NCBI GenBank assembly: GCA_963803085.1
Contig: CAWDLE010000037.1
Span: 124,001 to 188,000 of the forward strand
Direction: 5' to 3'
Source of the DNA: JACVRW01 sp963803085
GTDB lineage: Bacteria > Actinomycetota > Thermoleophilia > Solirubrobacterales > Thermoleophilaceae
DNA length: 64,000 nucleotides
A program made the translations under genes and the position numbers. The notes under the pieces are model-generated. The model made no database searches. It was not told the origin of the DNA and saw only the letters and a list, made by a program, of their open reading frames with translations. Position 1 is the first letter of the stretch, and every line of letters begins with the position of its first letter. This document shows positions 17,446 through 25,750 of this stretch, in pieces.

Positions 17446-18117
17446 CTAGCGGAGCAGGTGGACCTCGCCGGCGTCGAGGGTGACCACTCCGGTCGAGGTC
17501 TCTACCACGAGCGCGCCCGAGTCGTCGATGCCGTCGGCCACGCCCTCCCCGCCGGTCCAGCGCACCCGCTGGCCCTTCAATGCATCCCGAGATCGCCATG
17601 CGTCCAGCACACGCGCGGGTGGAGCGCCAAGCCATTCGTCGAGCTGGCGCAGGATGCTCGCCAACACCGACTCGGTGTCCTCTTCAATGCCCGACAGACG
17701 CAGCGACGTGGCGGACTCGGCCAGCTCCGCCGGGAACGCCTCGGTACTCACGTTCAGCCCCGCGCCCAGCACCGCCCAACCCTCCTGCGGCCTCCCCTCC
17801 ACAAGAATCCCCGCGACCTTGCGTCCATCGATCCAGATGTCGTTTGGCCACTTGATCGTGGCGTCGCCGGGGACCGCCTCAGCGACGGCAACGGCGGCTG
17901 CGAGCGGCAGCATCTCGTCCAGCTCCCGCAGCACCACCGACATCAGCACGGCTGACCGCGGCGGCGCTGTCCATTCGCGACCCTGGCGCCCGCGGCCGGC
18001 CGTCTGCTCGTCCGCGGTCACGAGCGTGCCGTGAGGCGCTCCCGCGAGTGCAAGCTCCTTCGCGCGCTCGTTCGTGGAGTCCGTGAGCCGGTGATGGACC
18101 CGCGGCGAGCCGATCAT
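17446..18117 (-). CDS. birA: Biotin--[acetyl-CoA-carboxylase] ligase
   Basis: 223 residues from ATG 18117, which overlaps the upstream stop by 4 bases (ATGA). It attaches biotin to carboxylase carrier domains through biotinyl-AMP. The ligase motifs are TDSTNERAKELA near the N-terminus, the adenylate-binding GRGRQGREW (about 43-51) and KWPNDIWIDGRKVAGIL (about 90-106), plus the short C-terminal domain. The N-terminal DNA-binding domain of E. coli BirA is missing, so this is a ligase without repressor function. It is the last gene of the ccm-hem operon. Confidence 0.93.
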   Translation of the reverse strand: MIGSPRVHHRLTDSTNERAKELALAGAPHGTLVTADEQTAGRGRQGREWTAPPRSAVLMSVVLRELDEMLPLAAAVAVAEAVPGDATIKWPNDIWIDGRKVAGILVEGRPQEGWAVLGAGLNVSTEAFPAELAESATSLRLSGIEEDTESVLASILRQLDEWLGAPPARVLDAWRSRDALKGQRVRWTGGEGVADGIDDSGALVVETSTGVVTLDAGEVHLLR

Positions 18118-18914
18118 CGAGGCCGGAGTCGCAGCTCGTTGTCCGGCTTCAGCTCGAGCGTCCCGGCGGCGTCGCCGCGGTTGATCGCCAGCGCGAGCGT
18201 TCGGTAGGCGTCCTGGTACACGAGCAGCTCGCCCGCGCTCACATCGGCGAACGTCTGGGCGTACGTGGCCACGTAGGTCTCGCCGTGGGCCTCCACCTCC
18301 ACCCTCCCGCCGAGCGTGATGCCTGTGCCGGCGAGCCGGTCGTGGTCCACGTTCAACCCGACGTTGCCGAAGTGGTCGATCACAAGCGCGTGGGCCACCA
18401 CGGCACCGTTCTCCTCGCGCGGATGTGGGGTCTCCACGCGCGCGAGCGTCTCGGGGTCGAGCGGGTCGCCGGCGTCGGCCAGCTCCGCGCCGCGGGCGAG
18501 CCAGGCGCCCACCGGGGCGAAGATGTCGCGGCCGTGGAACGTTGCCGAGACGGGCTCGAGCCGGTGCGGCGAGCGCGTGATGTCCACCACCAGGTCGACA
18601 CCCTCGCAGCGCTCCCACGCCAGACTGAGCAGACCGTTGTCCGGCCCGACGAGGATGCGCCCGTCGCCGGTGCGGAGCGCGATCGCGCGGCGTTCGGTGC
18701 CCACCTGGGGATCCACGACGGCCACGTGCACGCCCACCGGCATGTACGGAAGCGTGTTGCGCAGCACGAGCGCGCCCTGGCGCACGGCGTAGCGCTCGAT
18801 CCCGTGCGTGATGTCCACGATGTCAGCATCCGGGTGGATCGTCCGGATCACGCCGTGGCAAACGCCGACGAAGTCGTCGTCGCGGCCGTAGTCGGTGAGG
18901 AGCGTGACGATCAT
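18114..18914 (-). CDS. SAM hydrolase (adenosine-forming), DUF62 family
   Basis: 266 residues, ATG start overlapping the cobA/hemD stop (ATGA). The family uses water or hydroxide to split S-adenosylmethionine into adenosine and methionine; fluorinase and chlorinase are relatives. Visible motifs are LLTDYGRDDDFVGVCHGVI at the N-terminus, VVDPQVGTERRAIAL (conserved Asp and Arg), VGPDNGLLS, FHGRDIFAPVGAWLA (conserved His) and VIDHFGNVGLNV. The Asp-Arg-His set typical of the hydrolase is present, and there is no sign of the halogenase loop. Its place directly after the SAM-using CobA domain is notable, but a functional link is not shown. Confidence 0.88.
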   Translation of the reverse strand: MIVTLLTDYGRDDDFVGVCHGVIRTIHPDADIVDITHGIERYAVRQGALVLRNTLPYMPVGVHVAVVDPQVGTERRAIALRTGDGRILVGPDNGLLSLAWERCEGVDLVVDITRSPHRLEPVSATFHGRDIFAPVGAWLARGAELADAGDPLDPETLARVETPHPREENGAVVAHALVIDHFGNVGLNVDHDRLAGTGITLGGRVEVEAHGETYVATYAQTFADVSAGELLVYQDAYRTLALAINRGDAAGTLELKPDNELRLRPR

Positions 18915-20419
18915 GCGGGCACTCTGCGTGCCGCCGCATCGTCGGTGAGCGCGTCCACCAGCCCCTCCACGTCGTGGCGTTCGGCCTCCACGTGCACGGT
19001 CAGTCCGTGTTCCTGCGCGGTCGTGCTCGTGATCGGGCCGATCGAGACGACCCGTGCGCCCTCGGGTGGCCGCACGCCCGAGTCGAGCAGGAAGCGCACG
19101 GTGGAGCTGGAGGTGAACGTGACGTAGGTGGCGCGCTCGAGCGCCGCGCGCTCGGCGTCGCCGAGCGGCTCGGCGACGGTCTCGTAGAGCGCCACCTCGT
19201 CCAGCTCGGCCCCTCGCTCGCGCAGCGCGTCCGGCAGCAGGCTGCGCGCCTCCGCGGCTCGCGCCACCAGCACGCGGCGGCCCTCCACCTCGATCGTCGC
19301 GAGCGCCTCCACAAGCGCCTCGGCCACGAACTGCTCGGGCAGGACGTCGGCACGTACGCCGTAGCGCTCGAGCTCGGCGGCCGTGCCCGGGCCGATGGCG
19401 GCCACGGTGGCGCCGGCGAGCGCGCGGGCGTCCTGGCCGGTCTCGCGCAGCGCATCGAAGAGCAGGCGCACCCCGTTTGGGCTTGTCAGGCAGATCAGCG
19501 CGTACTCGCCGATGCCGCGCACGGCGTCGAGCAGCGCGCCCTCGAGCGGGCGTGGCTCGATCCTGATCGCCGGGGTCTCGACGACCTCGGCGCCCAGTTC
19601 GCGCAGCCGCGCGGCGAGACCGCTCGCCTGGGCACGGGCGCGCGTGACCGCCACAACCTCGCCATGGAGCGGTCGCCGCTCCAGCCAGGCGATCGTCTCG
19701 CGCAGCCCGGCCACTGGTCCGACCAGTGTGATCGCCGGCGGGCGCATGCCCTCGGACTCGACCCGCGCAGCGATGCCGGCCAACGTGTCCACGACCGTGC
19801 GCTGTCCCGGATGGGTTCCGCGCTCCACCACGGCCACGGGCTCCTGAGGATCGCGCCCGGCCGCCGTGAGCCGCTCGGCTATCAGGGGCAGATTCTTGAT
19901 GCCCATGTAGAGCACGAGCGTGCCGGGGAAGCGAGCGAGCGCGTCCCAGTCGAGCGCCGACTCGGGCTTTTCGGGGTCCTCGTGGCCGGTCACGAACGCA
20001 ACGGCCGAGGCGGCGTCGCGATGAGTGACCGGGATTCCCGCGTAGGCGGGAGCGGCTACGCCGGCCGTCACGCCAGGCACGACCTCGAACGGAACCCCCG
20101 CCGCCGCCAGGGCCTCAGCCTCCTCGCCGCCGCGCCCGAACACGAAGGGGTCGCCGCCCTTGAGGCGCACCACGCGCTTCCCGGCCCGGCCCAGCTCAAC
20201 GAGAAGATCGTTCGTCTCCTCCTGACTGAGCGCCGCGGCACCGGGCTCCTTCCCCACGTAACGCAGGTCGGCGTCCGGCCGCGCGCTGTCGAGTGCCCCC
20301 GGCGGGATCAGGCGGTCGTAGAGGATCACGTCCGCGGCGGCGATCAGATCGAGCGAGCGGCGCGTCATCAGGCCCGGATCGCCGGGCCCGGCGCCCACGA
20401 GGTAGACGATGCCGCTCAC
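18911..20419 (-). CDS. cobA-hemD: Fused uroporphyrinogen-III C-methyltransferase / uroporphyrinogen-III synthase
   Basis: 502 residues from GTG 20419, overlapping the hemC stop by 4 bases (GTGA). The N-terminal half (about 1-245) is SUMT: VYLVGAGPGDPGLMTRRSL, YDRLIPPG, VRLKGGDPFVFGRGGEE, VTAGVAAPAYAGIPVTHR and LYMGIKNL. The C-terminal half is HemD: LTSPNGVRLLFDAL, AAIGPGTAAELERYG, VTFTSSSTVRFLL. HemD closes hydroxymethylbilane into uroporphyrinogen III, and SUMT adds two methyl groups to give precorrin-2. The fusion places the branch point between heme and siroheme/B12 on one chain, an arrangement common in Actinobacteria and Firmicutes. Confidence 0.95.
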   Translation of the reverse strand: MSGIVYLVGAGPGDPGLMTRRSLDLIAAADVILYDRLIPPGALDSARPDADLRYVGKEPGAAALSQEETNDLLVELGRAGKRVVRLKGGDPFVFGRGGEEAEALAAAGVPFEVVPGVTAGVAAPAYAGIPVTHRDAASAVAFVTGHEDPEKPESALDWDALARFPGTLVLYMGIKNLPLIAERLTAAGRDPQEPVAVVERGTHPGQRTVVDTLAGIAARVESEGMRPPAITLVGPVAGLRETIAWLERRPLHGEVVAVTRARAQASGLAARLRELGAEVVETPAIRIEPRPLEGALLDAVRGIGEYALICLTSPNGVRLLFDALRETGQDARALAGATVAAIGPGTAAELERYGVRADVLPEQFVAEALVEALATIEVEGRRVLVARAAEARSLLPDALRERGAELDEVALYETVAEPLGDAERAALERATYVTFTSSSTVRFLLDSGVRPPEGARVVSIGPITSTTAQEHGLTVHVEAERHDVEGLVDALTDDAAARRVPA

Positions 20420-21348
20420 GGAGCGAACGCTACGCGCTCGGCCTCGGCAAGCAACTCGCCGGCTCCGGCTGCGAGCAGACGCTCGCCCACGGCGGCACCG
20501 AGCGCTGCGGGCTCCGTGGCGGAGCCCTCGAGCTCGTCGCGGATCCACTGCGAGCCGTCGGGCAGGCCTACGAAGACGCACAGCCGAAGCGCCCCCACGG
20601 TGGTCACGGCGTGCGCGCCGATCGGCGTGTGACAGCTGGCCTCCAGCGCTTGAACGAGCGCCCGCTCGGCCGTGAGACAGGTGAGGGCATCACGATCGGT
20701 GAGCGTTCCAGCCGCCTCCGCCACGTCGTCGTCGGCGCGGGCCTCGAGCGCGAGGCAGCCCTGGCCCGGCGCCGGCACCACGTGCTCCACGTCGAGCGGC
20801 TCGCCCGCGTCGCCGCGGCCGAGCCGCTCCAGGCCGGCGCGGGCCAGCACGATGGCATCGAAATCTCCCTCGGCAAGTCGCCGCAGCCGCGTATCAACGT
20901 TCCCGCGAAGCTCGCGGACGTCGAGGTCCGGCCGCAGCGCGAGCAGCGCGGCCCGGCGCCGCAGGCTGGCGGTGCCCACCGCAGCGCCCTCCGCAAGATC
21001 GACGAGCGAAGCCGCCCCGCAGAGCGCATCGCGCGCATCGGCGCGCTCGGGCACCCCCACGATCGCGAGCCCGTCGGGCAACTCCGAGGGCACGTCCTTG
21101 GCCGAGTGCACGGCGAGATCGACAGTCCCGGCAATGAGCGCCTCCTCGATCTCCTTGACGAAGCGCGACTTGTCGGGGGTCAGACCCCTTGAGTCGGAGG
21201 CACTTAGGGGGTCTGACCCCTTGAGTCGGGTGGACTCATCCCCGGAGGTCGTGATCGGCACCAGCTCCACCTCGCCCGGCAGTCGCTCGGCCACCCAGCG
21301 CGCCTGGGCCAACGCCAGCGCGCTTCCGCGCGTGCCGAGCCGGATCAC
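20416..21348 (-). CDS. hemC: Porphobilinogen deaminase (hydroxymethylbilane synthase)
   Basis: 310 residues, GTG start overlapping the hemA stop. It joins four porphobilinogens into hydroxymethylbilane. Motifs: IRLGTRGSALALAQA at the N-terminus, FVKEIEEALIAG then DLAVHSAKDVPSELP, SLRRRAALL, LRGNVDTRLRRL, DAIVLARAGLERLG and APGQGCLALEAR. The dipyrromethane-carrying Cys lies in ASCHTPIGAHA (about 230). Between TTSGDES and KSRFVKEIEEAL the usual short GGKGLF-type stretch is replaced by a longer segment encoded by two palindromic repeats. The change is in frame, so the enzyme may still work. Confidence 0.94.
   Translation of the reverse strand: MIRLGTRGSALALAQARWVAERLPGEVELVPITTSGDESTRLKGSDPLSASDSRGLTPDKSRFVKEIEEALIAGTVDLAVHSAKDVPSELPDGLAIVGVPERADARDALCGAASLVDLAEGAAVGTASLRRRAALLALRPDLDVRELRGNVDTRLRRLAEGDFDAIVLARAGLERLGRGDAGEPLDVEHVVPAPGQGCLALEARADDDVAEAAGTLTDRDALTCLTAERALVQALEASCHTPIGAHAVTTVGALRLCVFVGLPDGSQWIRDELEGSATEPAALGAAVGERLLAAGAGELLAEAERVAFAP
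21175..21226. repeat. Two palindromic repeats inside hemC
   Basis: Copies at 21175-21194 and 21207-21226 read GGGGGTCAGACCCCTTGAGT and the same with TCTGA in the centre; the repeat period is 32 bases. The same core (CAAGGGGTCAGACCCCTTG) forms the hairpin at 46089-46119 after another operon, so this is a dispersed element. Here it is translated in frame as part of HemC. Confidence 0.85.
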
Positions 21349-22688
21349 CGGGCGCGGCGCTGGCGGCGTGCCTCGAGCTGAGATACCTCGGCAGGGGTCT
21401 CCTCGCGCGGCGCCAGGGCGGCCTCGAGCCCGAACAGCTCGTGCAGGGCGTGCACGTAGCGGTAGGAGGTGCCCTCGCCGGCACTGCCGCGCAGGCGGCT
21501 GGTCGGCTCATGGAGCAACCGGCTCACCACGGCACTCGCCATCTTGGCGAGCCGCTCGTGATCGGCCTCGGAGAGGGACTCCCAGCGCGACTCGTTCTCG
21601 CGCAGGACCTGCTCGACGATCTCGTCGCCGCGGCGCCGCAGCGCCGAGATGGTCGGCACCACGTCCAGGCTCTCGAGCCACGCCTCGAAGCGGCCCACCT
21701 CCTCGCGCACCAGCACGAGCGCCTCGTCGGCCTCCGCCTGGCGCCCGCTGAGGTTGCGTGCCACCTCCGTCTGCAGATCGTCCATGTCGTAGAGGGCTAT
21801 CCCAGGGCAGTCGCGAACGCTCGGCTCGATGTCGCGCGGCACGGCGAGGTCGATCATCACGAGCGGCCGCCCCATTCGTGACGCCGCCACGAACTCGAGC
21901 TCCTCGCGCCCCAGGATCTGGTGTGGCGCGCCGGTGGAGCTGACCACGATGTCGGCGCGTTCGAGCTCGCCCGGCAGGTCGTCGAACGCGATCGCCCGCC
22001 CGCCGTAGCGCTGGGCCAGTCCAAGCGCGCGGTCGTAGCGGCGATTCGCAACGAACAGCGCCTCCACGCCGCGATCGCGCAGCGCGCGCGCCGTGAGCTC
22101 GGCGTTCTCGCCCGCGCCGATCACCAGCACCCGCCGCTCGGTCAGGTCGCCGAGGAAGTCGGCCGCCAGCTTCACGGCCACCGAGGACACGGAGACGCTC
22201 GAACGCGACACGTCGGTCTCGGTCCGCACGCGCTTCCCGGTGGCCAGGGCGTCGCGGAACAGCCGGTTTGTGATCGGCCCGGTCACGCCCTCCACCAGCG
22301 CCCTCTCGTACGAGCGCTTCACCTGGCCCTGGACCTCGGCCTCGCCCACGATCATGGAGTCGAGGCCGCTGGTGACCGCGAAGAGGTGCTCGACGGCGGC
22401 GCTGCCGCGCAGCGAGTAGATCGCGCCGAGCAGCTCGGTCGGGCGCAGGCCGGCCTGCCTCGAGAGCACTCCGAGCGCCGCGTTCTCGGCCTCCACCGGG
22501 TCGGCCGTGACGAGGTACAGCTCGGTTCGGTTGCAGGTGGAGATCGCCACGGCCTCGTGCACCGCCTCGTGCTCCACCAGCTCCGCGAGCACGCGCGCCG
22601 CGCGTCCGTCCGACAGGGCGAGGCGCTCGCGCAGCGGGAGCGGCGCGGTCTTGTGGTTGGCGCCGAGCGTGAGCAGCTCGCCCGTCAC
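21345..22688 (-). CDS. hemA: Glutamyl-tRNA reductase
   Basis: 447 residues, GTG start overlapping the ccmD stop (GTGA). First enzyme of C5-pathway 5-aminolevulinate synthesis: NADPH reduction of glutamyl-tRNA to glutamate semialdehyde. It has GANHKTAPLPLRERLAL, the catalytic Cys in AISTCNRTELY (about 52), EAEVQGQVKRSYERA, the NADPH-binding VLVIGAGENAELTARAL (about 188-204), and a C-terminal helical dimerisation domain. hemL and hemB are not in the window. Being downstream of ccmABCD, heme synthesis would be co-expressed with cytochrome c maturation. Confidence 0.96.
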   Translation of the reverse strand: MTGELLTLGANHKTAPLPLRERLALSDGRAARVLAELVEHEAVHEAVAISTCNRTELYLVTADPVEAENAALGVLSRQAGLRPTELLGAIYSLRGSAAVEHLFAVTSGLDSMIVGEAEVQGQVKRSYERALVEGVTGPITNRLFRDALATGKRVRTETDVSRSSVSVSSVAVKLAADFLGDLTERRVLVIGAGENAELTARALRDRGVEALFVANRRYDRALGLAQRYGGRAIAFDDLPGELERADIVVSSTGAPHQILGREELEFVAASRMGRPLVMIDLAVPRDIEPSVRDCPGIALYDMDDLQTEVARNLSGRQAEADEALVLVREEVGRFEAWLESLDVVPTISALRRRGDEIVEQVLRENESRWESLSEADHERLAKMASAVVSRLLHEPTSRLRGSAGEGTSYRYVHALHELFGLEAALAPREETPAEVSQLEARRQRRAR

Positions 22689-22837
22689 TCGTCGTCCTCC
22701 ACCAGCTCAGAGATCTGGCGATCGATGCGCGCGATCTTCGCTCCGATGATCGCCACGTAGATCAGGATCAGGGCCACGAAGACAACATAGGCCGCGGCGA
22801 CGTACTTCCCGGCCTCGTCAAGCGGCAACGCGGGCAC
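22685..22837 (-). CDS. ccmD: Heme exporter accessory protein CcmD
   Basis: Only 50 residues, so easily missed. GTG start at 22837, TGA overlapping the hemA start. It begins MPALPLDEAGKYVAAAYVVF and continues with one transmembrane helix (VALILIYVAIIGAKI) and a charged tail ending in ELVEDDE. Size, single helix, and position directly after ccmC (20-base overlap) are all as expected for CcmD, which helps release holo-CcmE from the CcmABC complex. Confidence 0.85.
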   Translation of the reverse strand: MPALPLDEAGKYVAAAYVVFVALILIYVAIIGAKIARIDRQISELVEDDE

Positions 22838-23504
22838 GGTTCCTCAATTTCTTCAGCTGCATCGATGCGTGCTTGGCGGTCAGCTCGAGCTTCCAGAGCG
22901 TCACGAACAGCAGTGCCATGCCCACGAGCGCCACCAGGAAGGTGAGGCGCATCTCCCCCGGCAGGCTGCCGCCGGTCTGGGACAGCACGCGCGGGTGCGT
23001 GTACTTCTCCGCGAGCCGGACCGCGATGAAATTCAGCGGCACGAACGCGCCCGCGGTGATCGCGAACACCGACGAGTAGCGCGCCTGTCGGTCCGGGTCC
23101 TCGATCGAGAAGCGCAGCGGGTAGTAGACGCAGTACAGGAGGAACACCACGAGGAACGAGACGAGCACCGGCTCGTCCCACAGCCACCAGTGGCCCCAGG
23201 AGGCCTTCGCCCAGATCGCCCCCGTGATCAGCACCGCGAGCCCGAGGATGATCGACAGGTGGATCGCCACGTACGAGCGCATGTCCCAGGAGCGGTCGCC
23301 GCTGCGCAGATGGCGGATCCCGAAGATGCCCCCGGCCACGAACCCGCACAGCGCCACGATCGCCATCGGCACGTGGATGTAGAAGATCTTTTGGACGAAG
23401 CCCTGGTCGGCGTCGTTGGGCGCGTAGAAGAACACCAGAGCGAACGCCGTGGTGATGGTCACGGCGGCTGCTGCGGCGAGCGGCGCGAGGCCCTTGGAAT
23501 ACAT
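22818..23504 (-). CDS. ccmC: Cytochrome c biogenesis heme-handling protein CcmC
   Basis: 228 residues from ATG 23504; the longer open frame upstream is the shadow of ccmB. Six transmembrane segments are seen. The tryptophan-rich signature AKASWGHWWLWDEPVLVSF (about 110-128) and flanking histidines (YIHVPMA, AIHLSIILG) are those of CcmC, which loads heme onto CcmE outside the membrane. The short C-terminal tail is basic. The start overlaps the ccmB stop by one base (TGATG). Confidence 0.95.
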   Translation of the reverse strand: MYSKGLAPLAAAAAVTITTAFALVFFYAPNDADQGFVQKIFYIHVPMAIVALCGFVAGGIFGIRHLRSGDRSWDMRSYVAIHLSIILGLAVLITGAIWAKASWGHWWLWDEPVLVSFLVVFLLYCVYYPLRFSIEDPDRQARYSSVFAITAGAFVPLNFIAVRLAEKYTHPRVLSQTGGSLPGEMRLTFLVALVGMALLFVTLWKLELTAKHASMQLKKLRNRARVAA

Positions 23505-24178
23505 CAGTCCTCGAGGAGGAAGTCGAAGACCGCTACGGAGAGAAGCACGAACACCACATCGTAAAGAGTGAGGACCGAAAGCCAGCGGCCGAGGTCCTCC
23601 GGACCGGCGTCCTGGCGCAGCAGCGGCTCCGTGGCCTGGGCGCATGCAATCAGGAGCGGCACGAGGAGCGGCAGCAACAGCAGCGGCACGATCAGCTCGC
23701 GCGCGCGGGTTTCCGCGGCGAGCGCGGCCACGAGCGCGCCCACGGCCGCCACCCCGACGTTGCCTAGGGCGAGTATCGCCAGCAGCTCGGGAAAGGCGCC
23801 GCCGAGGCCCGGGCCGAGCAGCAGCAGCGCGAACGCCGGCACGGCCACCAGCTCGACCGCCGTGAGGAACAGGAACAGCGCCGTCGCCTTCGCCACGAAC
23901 AGCGATGTCCGATCGACGGGGGCCAGCAGCAGACCGTCGATGCCGCCCTGCTCGCGCTCGGCCGCGAACAGCCGTGTCACGCCGATCACCGCGGCCAGCA
24001 GCATCGTCACCCACAGCACTCCCGACGCGAGATCGCCGTCGAGCGAGTCTCGATCGAGCCCGAAATGGAAGAGCACGTAGACGGTGATCGAGAACAGCAC
24101 CATCGCCGGTACCGACTCCTTGGTGCGCAACTCGATCAGCAGGTCCTTGCGCAGGATCGCGCGAGCGGTGCGGATCAC
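23504..24178 (-). CDS. ccmB: Heme ABC exporter membrane subunit CcmB
   Basis: 224 residues, GTG start. About six transmembrane helices. It begins with ARAILRKDLLIELRTKE, a CcmB hallmark, and has FAAEREQGGIDGLLLAPVDR (about 71-90), typical of CcmB and ABC-2-like permeases. It pairs with CcmA; in known systems the ATPase drives release of holo-CcmE. It overlaps ccmA by 4 bases and ccmC by one base, so translation is tightly coupled. Confidence 0.94.
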   Translation of the reverse strand: MIRTARAILRKDLLIELRTKESVPAMVLFSITVYVLFHFGLDRDSLDGDLASGVLWVTMLLAAVIGVTRLFAAEREQGGIDGLLLAPVDRTSLFVAKATALFLFLTAVELVAVPAFALLLLGPGLGGAFPELLAILALGNVGVAAVGALVAALAAETRARELIVPLLLLPLLVPLLIACAQATEPLLRQDAGPEDLGRWLSVLTLYDVVFVLLSVAVFDFLLED

Positions 24179-24822
24179 CGGTACAGCTCCGCGCCCACCG
24201 GCGCCGGGCGGCCGTCCCTGAGGCCGAGGCTGAGGTCGCTCTCGGCCAGCGCGCCCTCCACGTCATGGCTCACGAGCACGCGCGTGCGCCCCGAGGCGCG
24301 GCCGATCAGCGGCTCGAGCAGGTCCACCGCGGCGGGGTCGAGGTTGGCGCGCGGCTCGTCGAGAAGCAGAAGCGCCGGCTCGTGCAGCACGGCTCGCGCA
24401 ACGGCCAGACGCTGGACCAGACCCTTGGAGAGGCCCCTCACGGGGTCGTCGGCGCGGTCCTCCATGCCGACGGCGCCGAGGAGCTCCTCGACCCGGGCGG
24501 GCGCCAGCCTGTGTAGCTGCGCGTGGTAGCGCAGGTTCTCGCGGCCGCTCAGCTCGCGGTAGAGCAGCGGCTCGTGGCCGAGGTAGCCCACCTCCGAGGG
24601 AAGCTTCCAACGCTCACCGGGCAGTTCCGCACCCAGCACCCGCGCGCTGCCGCCGTTCGGCCGCAGGAGGCCGGCGAGCACCCGCAGCAGCGTCGTCTTG
24701 CCCGCGCCGTTGCCGCCCAGCACCGCGAGCGTCTGCCCCTCCTCCACGCGCACGCTCACGCCGGCGAGCGCGACCCGCTCGCCGTACCGCCGCTCGAGGC
24801 GTTCGAGCTCGATCGCAGCCAC
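24175..24822 (-). CDS. ccmA: Heme ABC exporter ATP-binding protein CcmA
   Basis: 215 residues, GTG start. ABC ATPase with Walker A GGNGAGKTTLLR (about 35-46), Q-loop region VGYLGHEPLLYREL, signature LSKGLVQRLAVARAVL (about 130-145, LSxG core kept), Walker B ALLLLDEPRANLD, and H-loop VLVSHD. First gene of the ccmABCD-hemA-hemC-cobA/hemD-SAM hydrolase-birA operon. Only 23 bases separate it from the divergent VOC gene, so its promoter must lie in that gap or inside the VOC gene. ccmE, F, G and H are not in the window. Confidence 0.93.
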   Translation of the reverse strand: MAAIELERLERRYGERVALAGVSVRVEEGQTLAVLGGNGAGKTTLLRVLAGLLRPNGGSARVLGAELPGERWKLPSEVGYLGHEPLLYRELSGRENLRYHAQLHRLAPARVEELLGAVGMEDRADDPVRGLSKGLVQRLAVARAVLHEPALLLLDEPRANLDPAAVDLLEPLIGRASGRTRVLVSHDVEGALAESDLSLGLRDGRPAPVGAELYR

Positions 24823-24845
24823 GCGCGGAAGCCTATGCTTCGGCC

Positions 24846-25280
24846 ATGGCGCGGATGGTCGGCATCAACCACGTCGCCCTGACCGTTGGTGACGTGGACG
24901 AGGCGGTCGAGTTCTACGGCCGCATCTTCGAGCTCGAGCTGCGCGGCCGCGTGCCCGGCATGGCCTTCCTCGACATGGGCGACCAGTTCCTCGCCCTCGC
25001 ACACAGCAAGCCCGGTACGCCGGACCGGGACCGCCACTTCGGGCTGGTGGTGGACGACCGGGCTCGCGTGCGGCAGGCGCTCCACGAGGCGGGCGTCGAG
25101 GTCGAGCGTGGGCACGGATTGCACTTCAGCGACCCCTGGGGAAACCGTGTGGAGGTCGTCCAGTACTCCGAGATCCAATTCATGAAGGCCCCCTCGGTGC
25201 TCGCCGGGATGGGCCTCGAGGGACTGGGGAAGTCGGAGCCGGCGCAACAGGAGCTGCGCGACAAGGGCTTGGCGGGCTAG
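24846..25280 (+). CDS. VOC (glyoxalase/bleomycin resistance) family protein
   Basis: 144 residues, ATG start. One vicinal-oxygen-chelate unit pair: GINHVALTVGDVDEAVEFYG with a metal-site His at the N-terminus, and a second half with HFGLVVDD and SDPWGNRVEVVQYSEIQF. Potential metal ligands are His near 8, His in DRHFG, and Glu in VEVVQY. No substrate can be assigned from sequence. It is divergent from ccmA and its last 4 bases overlap the end of mogA, which is convergent. Confidence 0.87.
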   Translation: MARMVGINHVALTVGDVDEAVEFYGRIFELELRGRVPGMAFLDMGDQFLALAHSKPGTPDRDRHFGLVVDDRARVRQALHEAGVEVERGHGLHFSDPWGNRVEVVQYSEIQFMKAPSVLAGMGLEGLGKSEPAQQELRDKGLAG

Positions 25281-25750
25281 CTGCCCCGCTCCAGGAGCTG
25301 CGCCGCGTGCTCCAGCGTCGGCTCCACGATCGGCCACGACTGCTCGATGGCCTTCGGGTTGCCCGGCAGGTTCACGATCAGGGTGCGGCCGCGCACGCCC
25401 GAGACGCCGCGGGTGAGCAGCCCGAGCGGCGTGTGCTCGCGCGAGTCGGCCCGGATCGCCTCCGCGTAGCCGGGTGCCTCGCGGTCGATCGCGGCCTGCG
25501 TGGCCTCGGGGGTCACGTCGTCGACGGTGAGCCCAGTGCCGCCCGTGGTGAAGACGAAGCGCACGCCGTCGTGATCGGCCAGCCGCTTCAGCGCCGCGAG
25601 GATCGACTCGCGGTCGTCTGACACAACCTCGTGCTGGACCTCCAGGCCCGCGGCCTCGCAGAGCCGAACGAGGGCCGGCCCCGACACGTCCTCGCCCTCG
25701 CCCCGGGCGAGCGAGCTCGACACCGTGACCACCGCCGCACGGGTGCTCAC
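25277..25750 (-). CDS. mogA: Molybdenum cofactor biosynthesis protein (MogA/MoaB family)
   Basis: 157 residues, GTG start overlapping the moaC stop by 4 bases. It adenylates molybdopterin before metal insertion. MPT-binding motifs are clear: VSDDRESILAALKRLAD, FTTGGTGLTVDDVTPEAT (about 66-83) and GRTLIVNLPGNPKAIEQ (about 121-137). MogA and MoaB are not separable by eye, so the symbol is a family label. Confidence 0.88.
   Translation of the reverse strand: MSTRAAVVTVSSSLARGEGEDVSGPALVRLCEAAGLEVQHEVVSDDRESILAALKRLADHDGVRFVFTTGGTGLTVDDVTPEATQAAIDREAPGYAEAIRADSREHTPLGLLTRGVSGVRGRTLIVNLPGNPKAIEQSWPIVEPTLEHAAQLLERGS

Noticed and set aside
18974..20632. Long plus-strand open frame opposite cobA/hemD
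   Set aside because: The minus-strand fusion has full motifs; this frame has none.
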